A stretch of DNA of 64,000 nucleotides from Pusillimonas minor (GTDB lineage: Bacteria; Pseudomonadota; Gammaproteobacteria; Burkholderiales; Burkholderiaceae_B). The translations under genes were made by a program, and so were the position numbers. The DNA lies in contig NZ_JACJUU010000003.1 in NCBI RefSeq assembly GCF_014237865.1, positions 124,001 to 188,000 on the forward strand. The letters run 5' to 3'. The number at the start of each line of letters is the position of its first letter. Positions within the stretch are counted from its first letter, which is position 1. Below the pieces are notes generated by a model. The model did not search any database. It worked only from the letters and a program-made list of their open reading frames with translations, and was not told where the DNA came from. Shown in pieces: positions 35,047 through 45,507 of this stretch.

Positions 35047-36141
35047 ATGCCGGTGTTGTTAGCGCCTGAACAGGCGCCTTTCCTGTCCGACCTGTTGCGC
35101 AGTGCCAATCAGGTCGGCCTAGACTACCAGTTAATCAACGAGCCTACATCCCGTATCCGGGGTATAGGCTCGTTGCTTTCTGCTGGTCCCGACGAAGTCA
35201 GCTTCCTGTCGAACCCGCGCCTTAAAGAGCAGGTGCTACAGTGTCGGGCTGCTGCGGTTATCCTCACGCGCGAGGTTTACGAGGCCTTGGCGCCAGGCGC
35301 CGGTTTTAAAGCCGTCATTTGCAGCCAGCCTTATTTAATGTATGCCTTGCTGGCGCAATGGTTCGACCTGCATCGTTTGGCGCAGCTTCCGGCCGGTATT
35401 CATCCGTCTGCTGTGGTTGATCCTACCGCCCGCATAGGGCCGGGGGTCAGCATTGGTCCGCATTGCGTTATCGAGGCCGAAGCCACGATCGGTGCGGGTG
35501 CTCGGTTGGGCCCCGCCTGTATCGTGGGGCAGGGTTCGTCTGTGGGTAACGACAGCCTTCTGCATGCCCGGGTGACGCTCTATCACGGCGTTAACGTTGG
35601 CCATCGCGCCATTTTGCACAGTGGTGTGGTGCTTGGGGCCGACGGGTTCGGGTTTGCGCCTGACCCGTTCAAGGGGCAGGGCGCTTGGGCCAAAATTGCC
35701 CAGCTGGGCGGCGTGCGTATTGGCGACGATGTCGAAATTGGCGCCAATACCACTGTCGATCGCGGTGCGCTCGACGATACCGTTGTCGGTAATGGCGTCA
35801 AACTCGACAATCAAATCATGCTGGCTCATAACGTAAAGGTCGGTGATCACACCGCCATGGCTGCATGCGTGGGCGTTGCCGGCTCTACGGTCATTGGGCA
35901 GCGTTGCACCATCGGCGGGGCGTCGATGTTGTCTGGGCATATCGTGTTGGGTGATGACGTCCATGTTTCTGGTGGCACGGCCATTACGTCTAATGTGCTT
36001 GAGCCTGGCCGGTATACGGGCGTCTATCCGTTTGCCGAGCATACCCATTGGCAAAAAAATGCGGCCGTCGTATCGCAACTCGCGCACCTGCGTCGTCGTG
36101 TGCGGGCTTGCGAGAAAAACGCGCCTCAAAACGAACAATAA
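35047..36141 (+). CDS. lpxD: UDP-3-O-(3-hydroxyacyl)glucosamine N-acyltransferase
   Basis: This 364-residue lipid A enzyme adds the second acyl chain. An N-terminal uridine-binding domain (about 1-105) precedes a left-handed beta-helix of hexapeptide repeats ([20 protein letters not shown] onward). GADGFGFAP and [18 protein letters not shown] carry the substrate contact and catalytic His. It begins 6 bp after ompH. Confidence 0.95.
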   Translation: MPVLLAPEQAPFLSDLLRSANQVGLDYQLINEPTSRIRGIGSLLSAGPDEVSFLSNPRLKEQVLQCRAAAVILTREVYEALAPGAGFKAVICSQPYLMYALLAQWFDLHRLAQLPAGIHPSAVVDPTARIGPGVSIGPHCVIEAEATIGAGARLGPACIVGQGSSVGNDSLLHARVTLYHGVNVGHRAILHSGVVLGADGFGFAPDPFKGQGAWAKIAQLGGVRIGDDVEIGANTTVDRGALDDTVVGNGVKLDNQIMLAHNVKVGDHTAMAACVGVAGSTVIGQRCTIGGASMLSGHIVLGDDVHVSGGTAITSNVLEPGRYTGVYPFAEHTHWQKNAAVVSQLAHLRRRVRACEKNAPQNEQ

Positions 36142-36189
36142 AATCATTACAAAATATCGCGCCGTTGGCGTGCTTATGTAGGACTGGAT

Positions 36190-36642
36190 ATGGAACTGGA
36201 TATCAAACAAATCATGGCGCGTTTGCCGCATCGTTACCCGATGCTGCTCGTCGATCGCGTGCTTGAAATGGTGCCGGGCAAAAGCATCGTCGCCCTTAAA
36301 AACGTGACCATGAACGAGCCCTTCTTCACGGGCCACTTCCCGCACCATCCGGTCATGCCGGGCGTTCTCATCATCGAGGCCATGGCTCAGGCGTCGGCCT
36401 TGTTTTCGTTCGAAGGCGATTCCAACGTTAACCCTGCAGACCAGAAAATTGCTTATTACTTGGTGGGTGTTGACGGTGCACGGTTCCGCCGCCCGGTAGT
36501 ACCCGGCGATCAGTTGCGTATCGAAGTAACGGCCGATCGCATCAGCCGCACAATGTGCAAGTACACTGGTCGTGCTACTGTCGACGGTCAAGAAGTGGCC
36601 GAAGCTAAGCTTATGTGCGCGATTCGGGTGCTGGAAGACTGA
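36190..36642 (+). CDS. fabZ: 3-hydroxyacyl-ACP dehydratase FabZ
   Basis: This 150-residue hot-dog-fold dehydratase acts in fatty acid elongation and shares its hydroxyacyl-ACP substrate with LpxA. The catalytic His and Glu are in [20 protein letters not shown]. Its TGA overlaps the lpxA ATG by one base (TGATG), so the two are translationally coupled. Confidence 0.96.
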   Translation: MELDIKQIMARLPHRYPMLLVDRVLEMVPGKSIVALKNVTMNEPFFTGHFPHHPVMPGVLIIEAMAQASALFSFEGDSNVNPADQKIAYYLVGVDGARFRRPVVPGDQLRIEVTADRISRTMCKYTGRATVDGQEVAEAKLMCAIRVLED

Positions 36643-37436
36643 TGTCGGGATTAATTCACCCTACGGCCATCATTTCACCAGGCGCGCAGCTGGGTGCCAA
36701 TGTTTCGGTCGGCCCTTATAGCCTGATTGGCCCTAACGTGGTCATTGGGACCGGCACCGTCGTTGGGCCGCACTGTGTTATCGACGGCCACACAACCATT
36801 GGCGAAAACAACGAGTTCTACCGTTTTTGTTCTATTGGCGGCATGCCGCAAGACAAAAAATACAAGGGCGAACCCACCCGCCTGGAAATTGGTAACGGCA
36901 ACATGGTGCGCGAATATGTCACCATCAATACCGGCACGGTACAAGACGTAGGTGTTACCCGCGTGGGCGACGACAACTGGATTATGGCCTATGTGCACAT
37001 TGCCCATGATTGCCAGGTGGGCAGTCACACCATTATTGCCAACAACGTTCAACTGGCCGGTCATATTCACATTCAAGACTGGGCAATTATCGGCGGCTCT
37101 ACAGCCGCCCATCAATTCGTTCGTATTGGCGCGCACAGCATGGTGGGGGGCAATAGCGCCATCCGTCAAGACATCCCACCCTATGTCATTGGTGCAGGCG
37201 ACCCCTTTCGCCCGGTCGGCATCAACACCGAAGGCCTGAGCCGTCGCGGCTACAGTCCCGAAGACGTGTCTGCCCTGAAAGAAGCGTACAAGTTGCTGTT
37301 TCGCCGGCAACTTAAAGTTGAAGAGGCCGTGGCCCAAATGCGCGCCCTTCAGCAAGATCGTCCCCAAGCGGCCCAAGCCCTGCAACCGCTCATCGACTTC
37401 CTCTGCGTCGAAGGCCGCGGCGTCGTCCGGCCATGA
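36642..37436 (+). CDS. lpxA: UDP-N-acetylglucosamine acyltransferase
   Basis: This 264-residue trimeric beta-helix enzyme catalyses the first step of lipid A synthesis. Hexapeptide repeats run from [20 protein letters not shown]. The catalytic His is in [10 protein letters not shown], followed by [38 protein letters not shown]. The start at 36642 fits the family N-terminus. The end overlaps lpxB by 4 bp. Confidence 0.96.
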   Translation: MSGLIHPTAIISPGAQLGANVSVGPYSLIGPNVVIGTGTVVGPHCVIDGHTTIGENNEFYRFCSIGGMPQDKKYKGEPTRLEIGNGNMVREYVTINTGTVQDVGVTRVGDDNWIMAYVHIAHDCQVGSHTIIANNVQLAGHIHIQDWAIIGGSTAAHQFVRIGAHSMVGGNSAIRQDIPPYVIGAGDPFRPVGINTEGLSRRGYSPEDVSALKEAYKLLFRRQLKVEEAVAQMRALQQDRPQAAQALQPLIDFLCVEGRGVVRP

Positions 37437-38623
37437 CCCTGCACATCGGGATGGTCGCAGGCGAGCCCTCCGGCGACCTGCTGGCCGCAAGGGTCATGGC
37501 GGGTCTGCAATCGGGGGCCGTCGCCGCCGGCGAGGTTCTTTTCGACGGTATCGGCGGGCCGGCCATGCGTACCCAGGGGCTGGACTGCCGACACGATATG
37601 GCGGCCCTGACGGTTTTTGGCTATGTCGACGCACTAAAGCGCCTGCCTGGCCTGCTGCGCACCTATCACGACGTCAAATCGCATTGGCTTGAACAGCGGC
37701 CCGATGTTTTTGTGGGTATTGACGCGCCCGACTTCAATCTGCGGCTTGAGCATCAGCTTAAGCATGCTGGTGTCCCCACTGTTCATTTTGTGGGCCCGTC
37801 GATATGGGCCTGGCGATATAGCCGTATTCACAAAATACGCGAATCGGTCTCGCATATGCTGGTACTGTTCCCGTTCGAAACGGCCATCTACGAAAAAGAA
37901 GATATCCCTGTCACGTTTGTCGGCCACCCGTTGGCCGACCTGATACCTATTGCCCCCGATCGGGCCCAAATGCGTCGGCAACTGGGTCTGGATGCAGGCG
38001 CGCGCGTGCTGGCCGTGTTGCCGGGCAGCCGTGCTTCTGAAATACGTTTGCTGGCCCCCCGGTTTTTGCAGGCGGTGCGTATTTTGCAAGCACAAGACCC
38101 GGCATTGCAGTTGCTGGTGCCTATGGTCAATGCACAGCGGCGCGCCGAGTTCGAGGCCATTCTGGCAACACACCCGGTGGCCAATTTAAAAGTCATCGAT
38201 TGCGGCACCACGCCCGGCCGACCGGCGGCCTGGGACGCCATGGAGGCCGCCGATGCGGTATTGGTTGCCAGCGGTACCGCTACACTCGAAACCGCGTTGT
38301 TCAAGCGGCCCATGGTTATTTCGTATGTGCTGTCGCCCATGATGCGTCGGTTAATGGCCTGGAAGTCGGGTCAGGAAAAGCCCTACGTGCCCTGGGTAGG
38401 TTTGCCCAATGTGTTGCTGAATGATTTCGCCGTGCCCGAGTTGCTGCAAGACGATGCCACCCCCGAAAAACTCGCCGACGCCACCTGGACAGCCTTGACC
38501 GACAAGGCAAGGGCCGAAACACTGGCTGAGCGGTTTTTGGCCATGCATCACACCCTTCGCTGTGATACCCCCACCTTGGCCGCCCGGGCTATTTATAACG
38601 TTGCTACGCGTCATGCAGGCTGA
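37433..38623 (+). CDS. lpxB: Lipid A disaccharide synthase
   Basis: This 396-residue GT-19 family glycosyltransferase joins UDP-2,3-diacylglucosamine and lipid X. It has [13 protein letters not shown] at the N-terminus, [34 protein letters not shown] and [21 protein letters not shown]. It is coupled to lpxA by an ATGA overlap and overlaps rnhB by 11 bp. Confidence 0.96.
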   Translation: MTLHIGMVAGEPSGDLLAARVMAGLQSGAVAAGEVLFDGIGGPAMRTQGLDCRHDMAALTVFGYVDALKRLPGLLRTYHDVKSHWLEQRPDVFVGIDAPDFNLRLEHQLKHAGVPTVHFVGPSIWAWRYSRIHKIRESVSHMLVLFPFETAIYEKEDIPVTFVGHPLADLIPIAPDRAQMRRQLGLDAGARVLAVLPGSRASEIRLLAPRFLQAVRILQAQDPALQLLVPMVNAQRRAEFEAILATHPVANLKVIDCGTTPGRPAAWDAMEAADAVLVASGTATLETALFKRPMVISYVLSPMMRRLMAWKSGQEKPYVPWVGLPNVLLNDFAVPELLQDDATPEKLADATWTALTDKARAETLAERFLAMHHTLRCDTPTLAARAIYNVATRHAG

Positions 38624-39224
38624 TCTGTTCGACACGGTAATGCCGGCCGGGCTGATTGCCGGTGTGGATGAAGCGGGACGCGGCCCTTTGGCTGGCCCGG
38701 TGTATGCAGCGGCGGTCATCTTGCCTGAAACCGGCATACCCGACGGCTTGAATGACTCTAAAAAGCTGACGGCCAGACAGCGCGATGCTATGGCGGAAGA
38801 GATCCGCCGCACGGCAGTGGCTTGGTGCATCGCACAGGCCAGCGTGGAAGAAATTGATACCTTGAATATTTTGCAGGCCACTTTTCTGGCCATGCGCAGG
38901 GCCTGTGAAGGCCTGACGGTAAGACCCGGCCAGATACTGATCGACGGCAACCGTGTACCTGCCGGGCTGATGGCGCCTGCGCAGGCCATTGTAAAAGGCG
39001 ACAGCAAGGTTAAAGCCATTTCGGCGGCATCAATTTTGGCCAAGACAGCCCGCGATGCCGATTGCGAGCGCTTGCACGATTTGTATCCCGATTACGGGTT
39101 TGACCAGCATAAAGGGTACGGTACTGCCCTGCATCTTGCCAGGCTGCAGCAGCACGGGCCATGCCTGGCGCATCGCCGCAGCTTTGCGCCGGTGCGCGAC
39201 AGGATGCTGACCAAAGGCGCGTAG
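38613..39224 (+). CDS. rnhB: Ribonuclease HII
   Basis: This 203-residue enzyme removes ribonucleotides from DNA. The catalytic acidic residues are visible in [22 protein letters not shown] and [12 protein letters not shown], and the family block [16 protein letters not shown] is present. Start at 38613, within the end of lpxB. Placement after lpxB is conserved in proteobacteria. Confidence 0.95.
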   Translation: MQADLFDTVMPAGLIAGVDEAGRGPLAGPVYAAAVILPETGIPDGLNDSKKLTARQRDAMAEEIRRTAVAWCIAQASVEEIDTLNILQATFLAMRRACEGLTVRPGQILIDGNRVPAGLMAPAQAIVKGDSKVKAISAASILAKTARDADCERLHDLYPDYGFDQHKGYGTALHLARLQQHGPCLAHRRSFAPVRDRMLTKGA

Positions 39225-39226
39225 CC

Positions 39227-40003
39227 ATGAAGCACCTCCAATCACGCGACAACCCTCAGTACAAGCAGCTCTTGCGCGTCGCGGCAGGCAAGGAGCGCGA
39301 TCAAATACTGCTCGAGGGTGTGCATTTATGCGAAGAGTGGTTGCGTCATCAGGGGCCCCCGTTAAGGGCTGTCTTTGACGTCGAACGGCTGGCGCAAAGT
39401 GTCCCGCTGCAGCGCCTGGCGCAGCATATCGAACCCGCTATGGGTCTGACGCTCGACGCAATACTGTATGCCCGTTTGTCACAGGTCGCAGGGCAAGGGC
39501 AGGGCGTATGTTTTGTGGTCAATCGCCTGTCACCAAACTTGCCGCCGTTTATTGACGGCAATGTCCTCTGGCTCGACCGTGTGCAAGACCCGGGTAACCT
39601 GGGCACCTTGCTGCGAACGGCAGCGGCGGTAGGTGTCCGGCAGGTATTCGTTTCCGAAGGGTCAGTTTCGGCCTGGTCGCCAAAAGTATTGCGAAGCGCC
39701 CAGGGCGCCCATTTTGCCTTGCAGGTGTTCGAGCAGGTCGACCTGCTTGCGCTTTGCCAGCGCTTGCGCGTGCCGCTGGTGGCCACGGCGCTGGAGCACG
39801 GTCAAATGTTGTACGGTGTAAATTTACCCAAGGCCTGCGCCTGGTTGGCCGGCAATGAAGGGCAGGGGGTCGACCCGGCCCTGTTGGCGCGTGCCGACCT
39901 GCGTGTATTTATTCCGCAAAGCGATGCTGTCGAGTCGTTGAATGTGGGTGTCGCGACAGCAGTGTGCCTGTACGAACAACTTCGGCAACACCACGCATAT
40001 TGA
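39227..40003 (+). CDS. TrmH/SpoU-family RNA 2'-O-methyltransferase
   Basis: This 258-residue SPOUT methyltransferase has an N-terminal RNA-binding (YbaK/L30e-like) part beginning SRDNPQYKQLLRVAAGKERDQILLEG. The C-terminal knotted domain has DRVQDPGNLGTLLRTAAAVGV, LAGNEGQGVDPALL and FIPQSDAVESLNVGVATAVCLYE. It modifies rRNA or tRNA, but the target nucleotide cannot be told from the sequence. It starts 2 bp after the rnhB stop. Confidence 0.9.
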   Translation: MKHLQSRDNPQYKQLLRVAAGKERDQILLEGVHLCEEWLRHQGPPLRAVFDVERLAQSVPLQRLAQHIEPAMGLTLDAILYARLSQVAGQGQGVCFVVNRLSPNLPPFIDGNVLWLDRVQDPGNLGTLLRTAAAVGVRQVFVSEGSVSAWSPKVLRSAQGAHFALQVFEQVDLLALCQRLRVPLVATALEHGQMLYGVNLPKACAWLAGNEGQGVDPALLARADLRVFIPQSDAVESLNVGVATAVCLYEQLRQHHAY

Positions 40004-40033
40004 GGCGCCTGGCCCCTGCCGCTACCCGCAATG

Positions 40034-40867
40034 TTAGTAGATATGGGCTTCCAGCCCAACTTCTTGCAGTACTTTGGTTGATATCTCTTCAATGGATCGC
40101 GTTGTGGTTGACACAAACGGGATGCTTTCGATGCGCATTAAACGTTCGGCTTCGGCAACCTCGTAGCGACATTGCTCCAGCGTTGAGTACTTGGAGTTTG
40201 GACGGCGCTCGTTGCGAACTTCAGACAGCCGTTCGGGCAAAATCGACAGGCCGAACAGTTTTTTACGGAAGGGCGCCAGGGTGGCGGGCAGCGTGCCTCG
40301 TTCGAAATCTTCGGGGATAAGCGGGAAGTTGGCCACCTTGATGGCGTACTGCATGGCCAGATACAGGCTGGTGGGCGTTTTGCCACAGCGCGATACTCCC
40401 ACCAGAATGACGTCGGCTTTATCGAGCCCGTGCACATACTGGCCGTCGTCGTGCGAGAGGCTGAAGTTGATGGCTTCGATGCGATTACGATATTTTTGCG
40501 ACGTACCGCTGCCGTGCGAGCGCCCGATAGAATGGCTGGACTTCATGCCTAAGGCTTCTTCGAGCGGTTTGACGAAGGTGCCAAAAAGGTCAAGAAAAAT
40601 ACCGTTGGCGTCTTTAAGCAACGCCGCCATATCGGGGTTGACCAGCGTGCTGAAAACCAGCGGCGGTTTGCCCGTATCTTGCGCACAACGATTGATCTTG
40701 GCCACGGCTTCTTCGACTTTTTCGCGGCTGTCTATAAAAGGAAGCCGCGTCGAGCGAAACTGGGCCTCTTCAAACTGCGACAGCACAGAGTGGCTGAAGG
40801 TTTCGGCCGTAATGCCGGTGCCGTCAGAGACGATGAAGACGGTGCGTTCGACGTTGGTAGAAGTCAT
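40034..40867 (-). CDS. ppsR: PEP synthase regulatory protein (kinase/pyrophosphorylase, DUF299)
   Basis: This 277-residue bifunctional enzyme inactivates PEP synthase by ADP-dependent threonine phosphorylation and reactivates it by Pi-dependent dephosphorylation. The N-terminus RTVFIVSDGTGITAETFSHSVLSQF and the P-loop GVSRCGKTPTSLYLA (near 152) are diagnostic. It is divergent from its target ppsA with about 160 bp between, the usual arrangement. Confidence 0.95.
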   Translation of the reverse strand: MTSTNVERTVFIVSDGTGITAETFSHSVLSQFEEAQFRSTRLPFIDSREKVEEAVAKINRCAQDTGKPPLVFSTLVNPDMAALLKDANGIFLDLFGTFVKPLEEALGMKSSHSIGRSHGSGTSQKYRNRIEAINFSLSHDDGQYVHGLDKADVILVGVSRCGKTPTSLYLAMQYAIKVANFPLIPEDFERGTLPATLAPFRKKLFGLSILPERLSEVRNERRPNSKYSTLEQCRYEVAEAERLMRIESIPFVSTTTRSIEEISTKVLQEVGLEAHIY

Positions 40868-41026
40868 TACAAAGGCTAGCCCATTAAAGTTGGGAAAAGG
40901 TACAATTGCGTGTTGCCTTGGGCTTGAAGAAGGCAAGGCTGGTTTGCTTAGTGCGTAGATTTTAAGTCAATTCACGCTATGCCATAAGCAAACAAGCTTT
41001 CTTCTATAGTGTTTAAAGGTGACTTT

Positions 41027-43390
41027 ATGTCTTATGTAGTACCTTTCGAGCAGCTCCGCATGACGGACGTTGACTCGGTCGGGGGCAAAAATGCGTCCCT
41101 GGGCGAAATGATCAGCCAACTGGCTGGCGCGGGCGTGCGCGTGCCCGGCGGCTTTGCCACCACATCCGACGCTTTCCGCGGCTTCTTAAAGCAAACCGGC
41201 CTCGACGACCGCATTGCCCAGCGTTTGTCCACACTCGATGCCGACGACGTTCGCGAACTGGCCAATGCCGGCGCACAAATCCGTCAATGGATCATCGAAA
41301 CGCCATTCCCGGCCGAGCTCGAACAAGCCATTCGCGAATCTTTCGCCAAGCTCGACGCCGATGGCAAAGGTTCGTTTGCCGTACGTTCTTCGGCCACTGC
41401 CGAAGACTTGCCCGACGCTTCGTTCGCCGGCCAGCAAGAAACCTTCCTTAACGTCGTCGGTATCGACGACGTGCTCGACAAGGTCCGTCACGTTTTTGCG
41501 TCGTTGTACAACGACCGTGCCATTTCGTATCGTGTGCACAAGGGCTACGCCCACGCCGAAGTCGCCTTGTCGGCGGGTATCCAGCGCATGGTCCGCTCCG
41601 ACTTGGGTAGCGCCGGTGTCATGTTCACGCTCGATACCGAATCCGGTTTCGACGATGTCGTGTTCATCACTTCGTCTTACGGCCTGGGCGAAACAGTCGT
41701 GCAGGGCGCCGTCAACCCCGACGAGTTCTACGTCTTCAAACCGACACTGGCTGCGGGTCATTACCCCATCATCAGCCGTCGTATTGGTTCCAAGCTCCTT
41801 AAAATGGAGTTCGACATCGAGCGCACATCGGGTGCCGCTGTTCGCACGGTCGATGTCCCTGTGTCCGAGCGCAACCGTTACTCGCTGACCGACGATGAAG
41901 TCATTGAACTGGCCCGTTACGCCGTCATCATCGAAAAACACTACGGTCGCCCCATGGATATCGAATGGGGTCGCGATGGCATTGACGGCAAAATCTATAT
42001 CCTTCAGGCGCGTCCCGAAACCGTCAAGTCGCAGCAGGCGGCACACGATGTTCAAGAGCGCTACCGCCTGAAAGCCACCGGCGAGGTACTGGTCACCGGC
42101 CGCGCTATCGGGCAAAAAATCGGCTCGGGTAAAGTCCGTGTTGTGGCCGATATCTCCGAAATGGACCAGGTCCGTGCTGGCGACATTCTGGTCACCGACA
42201 TGACCGACCCCAACTGGGAACCGGTCATGAAACTGGCCTCGGCAATTGTGACCAACCGCGGTGGTCGTACCTGCCACGCCGCCATTATTGCCCGCGAACT
42301 GGGTATTCCGGCGGTTGTGGGCTGTGCCAATGCCACCGATGTGCTGGCCAACGGCAAAGAAGTCACGGTATCGTGCGCCGAAGGCGACGAAGGCCGCATC
42401 TACGACGGTCTGATCGAAACCGAGATCGAACAGGTTCAGTGGGGCGAAATGCCCGAAATCGGCGTAAAAATCATGATGAACGTGGGTAACCCCCAGCTGG
42501 CGTTCGATTTCTCGCAAATTCCCAATGCCGGTGTGGGTCTGGCCCGTCTCGAGTTCATCATTAACAACAACATCAACGTGCACCCCAAAGCTGTGCTCGA
42601 CTACCCCAACGTCGACAGCGAGCTTAAAAAAGCCGTCGAATCGGCGGCGCGTGGTTATGCCAGCCCGCGTGCCTTCTTCGTCGAAAAACTCGCCGAAGGT
42701 GTTGCCACTATTGGTGCTGCTTTTTATCCCAAGCCGGTCATCGTTCGTATGTCCGACTTCAAGTCAAACGAGTATCGCAAGCTGGTTGGCGGTTCGCGCT
42801 ACGAGCCCGAAGAAGAAAACCCCATGCTGGGCTTCCGTGGTGCGTCGCGTTACCTTGCCGAAGACTTCGAAGAGTGCTTCCGCATGGAATGCGAAGCGCT
42901 TAAGAAGGTACGCGACGAAATGGGGCTGACCAACGTCGAAATCATGGTGCCGTTTGTACGTACGGTTAACCAGGCCCGTAAAGTCATCGACTTGTTGGCT
43001 AGCCATGGCCTCGAGCGCGGTAAAAACGGTCTGCGCGTCATCATGATGTGCGAAGTACCGTCCAACGCCATTTTGGCCGATCAGTTCCTCGAGCACTTCG
43101 ACGGCTTCTCCATCGGCTCCAACGACATGACCCAGCTAACGCTGGGGCTTGACCGCGATTCGGGCATGGAGCTACTGGCAGCCGACTTCGACGAGCGCGA
43201 CGACGCCGTCAAGTTCATGCTCAGCCGTGCCATCCAGTCTTGCCTGAAGGCGGGCAAGTATGTGGGTATCTGCGGCCAGGGGCCCAGCGACCATCCCGAC
43301 TTGGCCGACTGGCTGCGCGATCAGGGCATTTTGTCGATGTCGCTTAACCCCGATACCGTTGTCGATACCTGGCAGCGTCTGGCCAAGTAA
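41027..43390 (+). CDS. ppsA: Phosphoenolpyruvate synthase
   Basis: This 787-residue enzyme makes PEP from pyruvate and ATP for gluconeogenesis. The nucleotide-binding domain begins [11 protein letters not shown]. The phospho-carrier His417 is in [21 protein letters not shown], and the C-terminal PEP-binding barrel has [14 protein letters not shown] and [17 protein letters not shown]. The start at 41027 is preceded by AAAGGTGAC. Two hairpins follow its stop. Confidence 0.97.
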   Translation: MSYVVPFEQLRMTDVDSVGGKNASLGEMISQLAGAGVRVPGGFATTSDAFRGFLKQTGLDDRIAQRLSTLDADDVRELANAGAQIRQWIIETPFPAELEQAIRESFAKLDADGKGSFAVRSSATAEDLPDASFAGQQETFLNVVGIDDVLDKVRHVFASLYNDRAISYRVHKGYAHAEVALSAGIQRMVRSDLGSAGVMFTLDTESGFDDVVFITSSYGLGETVVQGAVNPDEFYVFKPTLAAGHYPIISRRIGSKLLKMEFDIERTSGAAVRTVDVPVSERNRYSLTDDEVIELARYAVIIEKHYGRPMDIEWGRDGIDGKIYILQARPETVKSQQAAHDVQERYRLKATGEVLVTGRAIGQKIGSGKVRVVADISEMDQVRAGDILVTDMTDPNWEPVMKLASAIVTNRGGRTCHAAIIARELGIPAVVGCANATDVLANGKEVTVSCAEGDEGRIYDGLIETEIEQVQWGEMPEIGVKIMMNVGNPQLAFDFSQIPNAGVGLARLEFIINNNINVHPKAVLDYPNVDSELKKAVESAARGYASPRAFFVEKLAEGVATIGAAFYPKPVIVRMSDFKSNEYRKLVGGSRYEPEEENPMLGFRGASRYLAEDFEECFRMECEALKKVRDEMGLTNVEIMVPFVRTVNQARKVIDLLASHGLERGKNGLRVIMMCEVPSNAILADQFLEHFDGFSIGSNDMTQLTLGLDRDSGMELLAADFDERDDAVKFMLSRAIQSCLKAGKYVGICGQGPSDHPDLADWLRDQGILSMSLNPDTVVDTWQRLAK

Positions 43391-43410
43391 GGCTTGGCGG
43401 TGCATGTAAA

Positions 43411-43482
43411 ACGCCGGGGTATCCCCGGCGTCTTACACTCTTGATAACCCCCCCCTGTTTTTGCAGCGGGGTTTATTTTTTG
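43411..43482 (+). terminator. Tandem terminators after ppsA
   Basis: CGCCGGGGTATCCCCGGCG (about 43412-43430) is a strong hairpin followed by TCTTACACTCTT. A second stem, AACCCC/GGGGTT (about 43446-43473), is followed by a run of six T. Both would end ppsA transcription before the convergent tetR gene. Confidence 0.8.
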
Positions 43483-43496
43483 TCTGTTAAGTTTGC

Positions 43497-44108
43497 TTAT
43501 TTCGCTTGCGGCTTTTTTTCGTGTGTACGCAAGAACAGGTCGGCGATTAGCCTGGATTTTTCATCGAGCGCTTTTTGTGTCGGCGGCTTATTGGCCCGCA
43601 TCAGGTTGCCGATCAGGTCCATGTCGCACAGACAGCGTAAATGCGTGGCCAGCACTTCGGGGTCTTCTTCCTGCAAGTGGCCGGCGGCCACCTGTCGAGC
43701 CATGAACTGTGCCATTTCGCACCAAACCACTTCGGTGCCCAGGTCGAAAAAGCGTTTGCCAATACCCGAATGACCGCTGACCGAAATAGCGACACGGATG
43801 AGTTTAAGCGTGTCTTCGTCGGCCAATACGGACAATAACGACTGAGCAAAGCGCTCGAGTTGCCGACGCAGGTCGCCCGAAGAACCGATCAGTGCCATAA
43901 TATCTCGGCCTAGTGCCGTTGCCGAGTGATGCATAGCGGCCAGCAGTAGTTCTTCTTTAGACGAAAAGTAGTTATAAAGCGTGGCTTTTGAGCCCCCTAC
44001 TTTAGCTGCAATTTGCGACATTGACGCTGCTTCGAAACCTTCTTCACGAAAGACTTCGAGCGCGGTGGTCAAAATGGCTTCGCGGCGGGCTTCGGTTTTT
44101 TTTCGCAT
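43497..44108 (-). CDS. TetR/AcrR-family transcriptional regulator
   Basis: This 203-residue repressor has an N-terminal HTH (MRKKTEARREAILTTALEVF, then MSQIAAKVGGSKATLYNYFSSKEELL) and a helical ligand domain similar to AefR/TetR_C types. It is divergent from the alkyltransferase gene with 73 bp between, so that gene and itself are the natural regulatory candidates. The start at 44108 is chosen because homology begins there; the frame runs further upstream across the divergent gene. Confidence 0.88.
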   Translation of the reverse strand: MRKKTEARREAILTTALEVFREEGFEAASMSQIAAKVGGSKATLYNYFSSKEELLLAAMHHSATALGRDIMALIGSSGDLRRQLERFAQSLLSVLADEDTLKLIRVAISVSGHSGIGKRFFDLGTEVVWCEMAQFMARQVAAGHLQEEDPEVLATHLRCLCDMDLIGNLMRANKPPTQKALDEKSRLIADLFLRTHEKKPQAK

Positions 44109-44181
44109 AAACGCTGTAGTAATAATGGTTGGTATGGGCAAGGTTAACCAAACCGTACAGTAACAAGTATAGGCAATTTCC

Positions 44182-44871
44182 ATGAAGTGCGCGTCATCAT
44201 CGGTCTTTTTCGCACACCTGCACACCTCGCTTGGGGGGCTTGTCATGGCGTCCAACGGTCAGGCGCTCACCGGGCTGTATTTTTCCGATCAGCGCGACTG
44301 CCCGCCGGTAGGCCGTATATCGTCTTCAGGCACAACAGCACCCGGCATCATTACCGACCCAACCGCAGGCGAAATCGATGGCAGGGGACTGCGCAATGTC
44401 CGTATTGCCGGACGACAAACACATCAGGTCGCTCAACGCGCCAACTTAAACTCCGGCTCGGTCACACAGCGGCATGTTGGCGCACTCAACGCGCTGGGCC
44501 CGACAACGGCCACTGCGCCGGCCCAGGCCATTTTTGAATGGGCGGCTCAAGAACTGGACGCCTACTTTGCCGGGACGCTTACCCGGTTTTCGGTGCCGCT
44601 ACAGCTTGAAGGTACGCCATTCCAGCAAAAAGTCTGGCAAGTTCTGCTTGATATTCCCCACAGTGCGTTGGTGTCTTATGGCGACGTTGCGCAAGCGGTA
44701 GGCGACAAGGCCGCCAGCCGGGCCGTTGGCGTCGCGGTCGGGCGTAATCCCATATCGGTCATCGTGCCGTGCCATCGGGTTGTAGCGGCTAGCCGCCGGC
44801 TGACCGGGTATGGTGGCGGGTTGCACCGCAAATGCAGTTTGTTGTTGCACGAGGGCTGGGCGCTGACATAA
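44182..44871 (+). CDS. ogt: Methylated-DNA-[protein]-cysteine S-methyltransferase with an unusual insertion
   Basis: This 229-residue protein repairs O6-alkylguanine by transferring the alkyl group to its own Cys197 (IVPCHRVV). The C-terminal domain is complete: FQQKVWQVLLDIPHSALVSYGDVAQAVGDKAASRAVGVAVGRNPI, and GYGGGLHRKCSLLLHEG. Between the N-terminal beta-sheet (ALTGLYFSDQRD, about residues 29-40) and the normal WAAQELDAYFAGTLTRF segment (about 115) there is a Gly/Thr/Ala-rich insertion of about 60-65 residues not usual in the family. The frame stays open and codon use is normal. Symbol denotes family; ada C-domain is the alternative. Confidence 0.88.
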   Translation: MKCASSSVFFAHLHTSLGGLVMASNGQALTGLYFSDQRDCPPVGRISSSGTTAPGIITDPTAGEIDGRGLRNVRIAGRQTHQVAQRANLNSGSVTQRHVGALNALGPTTATAPAQAIFEWAAQELDAYFAGTLTRFSVPLQLEGTPFQQKVWQVLLDIPHSALVSYGDVAQAVGDKAASRAVGVAVGRNPISVIVPCHRVVAASRRLTGYGGGLHRKCSLLLHEGWALT

Positions 44872-45019
44872 CGGCGCATAGCGCTTTCGCGCCCAGCGTT
44901 AGCGTAAGCCATAATTCAATGCATAAGCAGGCAAATGGGCTTTAATATACAGGCGTGGGTAGCATCGACACCTGTGTGCCGTTGCAACCTCGGATTCAGA
45001 AGCTTAGGGGGGGTGTTTT

Positions 45020-45445
45020 ATGTGGTTCTGGTTTGCCTTTGCATTGGTAGCGCTTATTGGCGAGGTGTTAAGTGGCACTTTTTATTTGTTGCTTATTGCG
45101 CTGGGCCTGGCTGCAGGCGGGGTTGCCGCCTGGGCGGGTGCAGGGTTGGGGGTGCAAATTGTGGCGGCGGCCGTGGTGGCCATGTTGGGCTTGCTGGTTT
45201 TGCGCAAAACGCATGTACTCAAAAAGCGCGAGGTTAACGCGGCCCGCAACAAAGACGTCAATCTCGATATCGGGGCGCACGTCAGCATTGCCTCGTGGGG
45301 TGCCGACGATACCGCACATGTGCGGTATCGCGGGGCTTTGTGGTCTGCGCGGTTGGCCCCGGGTTTCTCACCGGTTTCGGGCCGGCACCGAATTATCGAA
45401 ATCGAAGGCTCAACACTGGTCGTCGCACCCGACGACGGGGCATGA
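45020..45445 (+). CDS. NfeD-family membrane protein (short form)
   Basis: This 141-residue protein has three hydrophobic segments in the first 65 residues and a C-terminal soluble OB-fold-like domain (VSIASWGADDTAHVRYRGALWSARL...). NfeD proteins are partners of stomatin/SPFH proteins, and here a stomatin-like gene follows 62 bp downstream, so the pair probably forms a membrane quality-control or lipid-microdomain complex. AGGGGGG lies upstream of the start. Confidence 0.88.
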   Translation: MWFWFAFALVALIGEVLSGTFYLLLIALGLAAGGVAAWAGAGLGVQIVAAAVVAMLGLLVLRKTHVLKKREVNAARNKDVNLDIGAHVSIASWGADDTAHVRYRGALWSARLAPGFSPVSGRHRIIEIEGSTLVVAPDDGA

Positions 45446-45507
45446 TGCATTCGGTCGTCATCCAGGGTTGCTAAAAGCAAGCCATTCTATTTTTTAAAGG
45501 TAGTTTT

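Noticed and set aside
35335-36591. 418-codon minus-strand frame opposite lpxD and fabZ
   Set aside because: Both sense genes are certain; the antisense frame is low-quality in composition.
41186-42583. 465-codon minus-strand frame opposite ppsA
   Set aside because: Shadow of ppsA codon bias; no motif.
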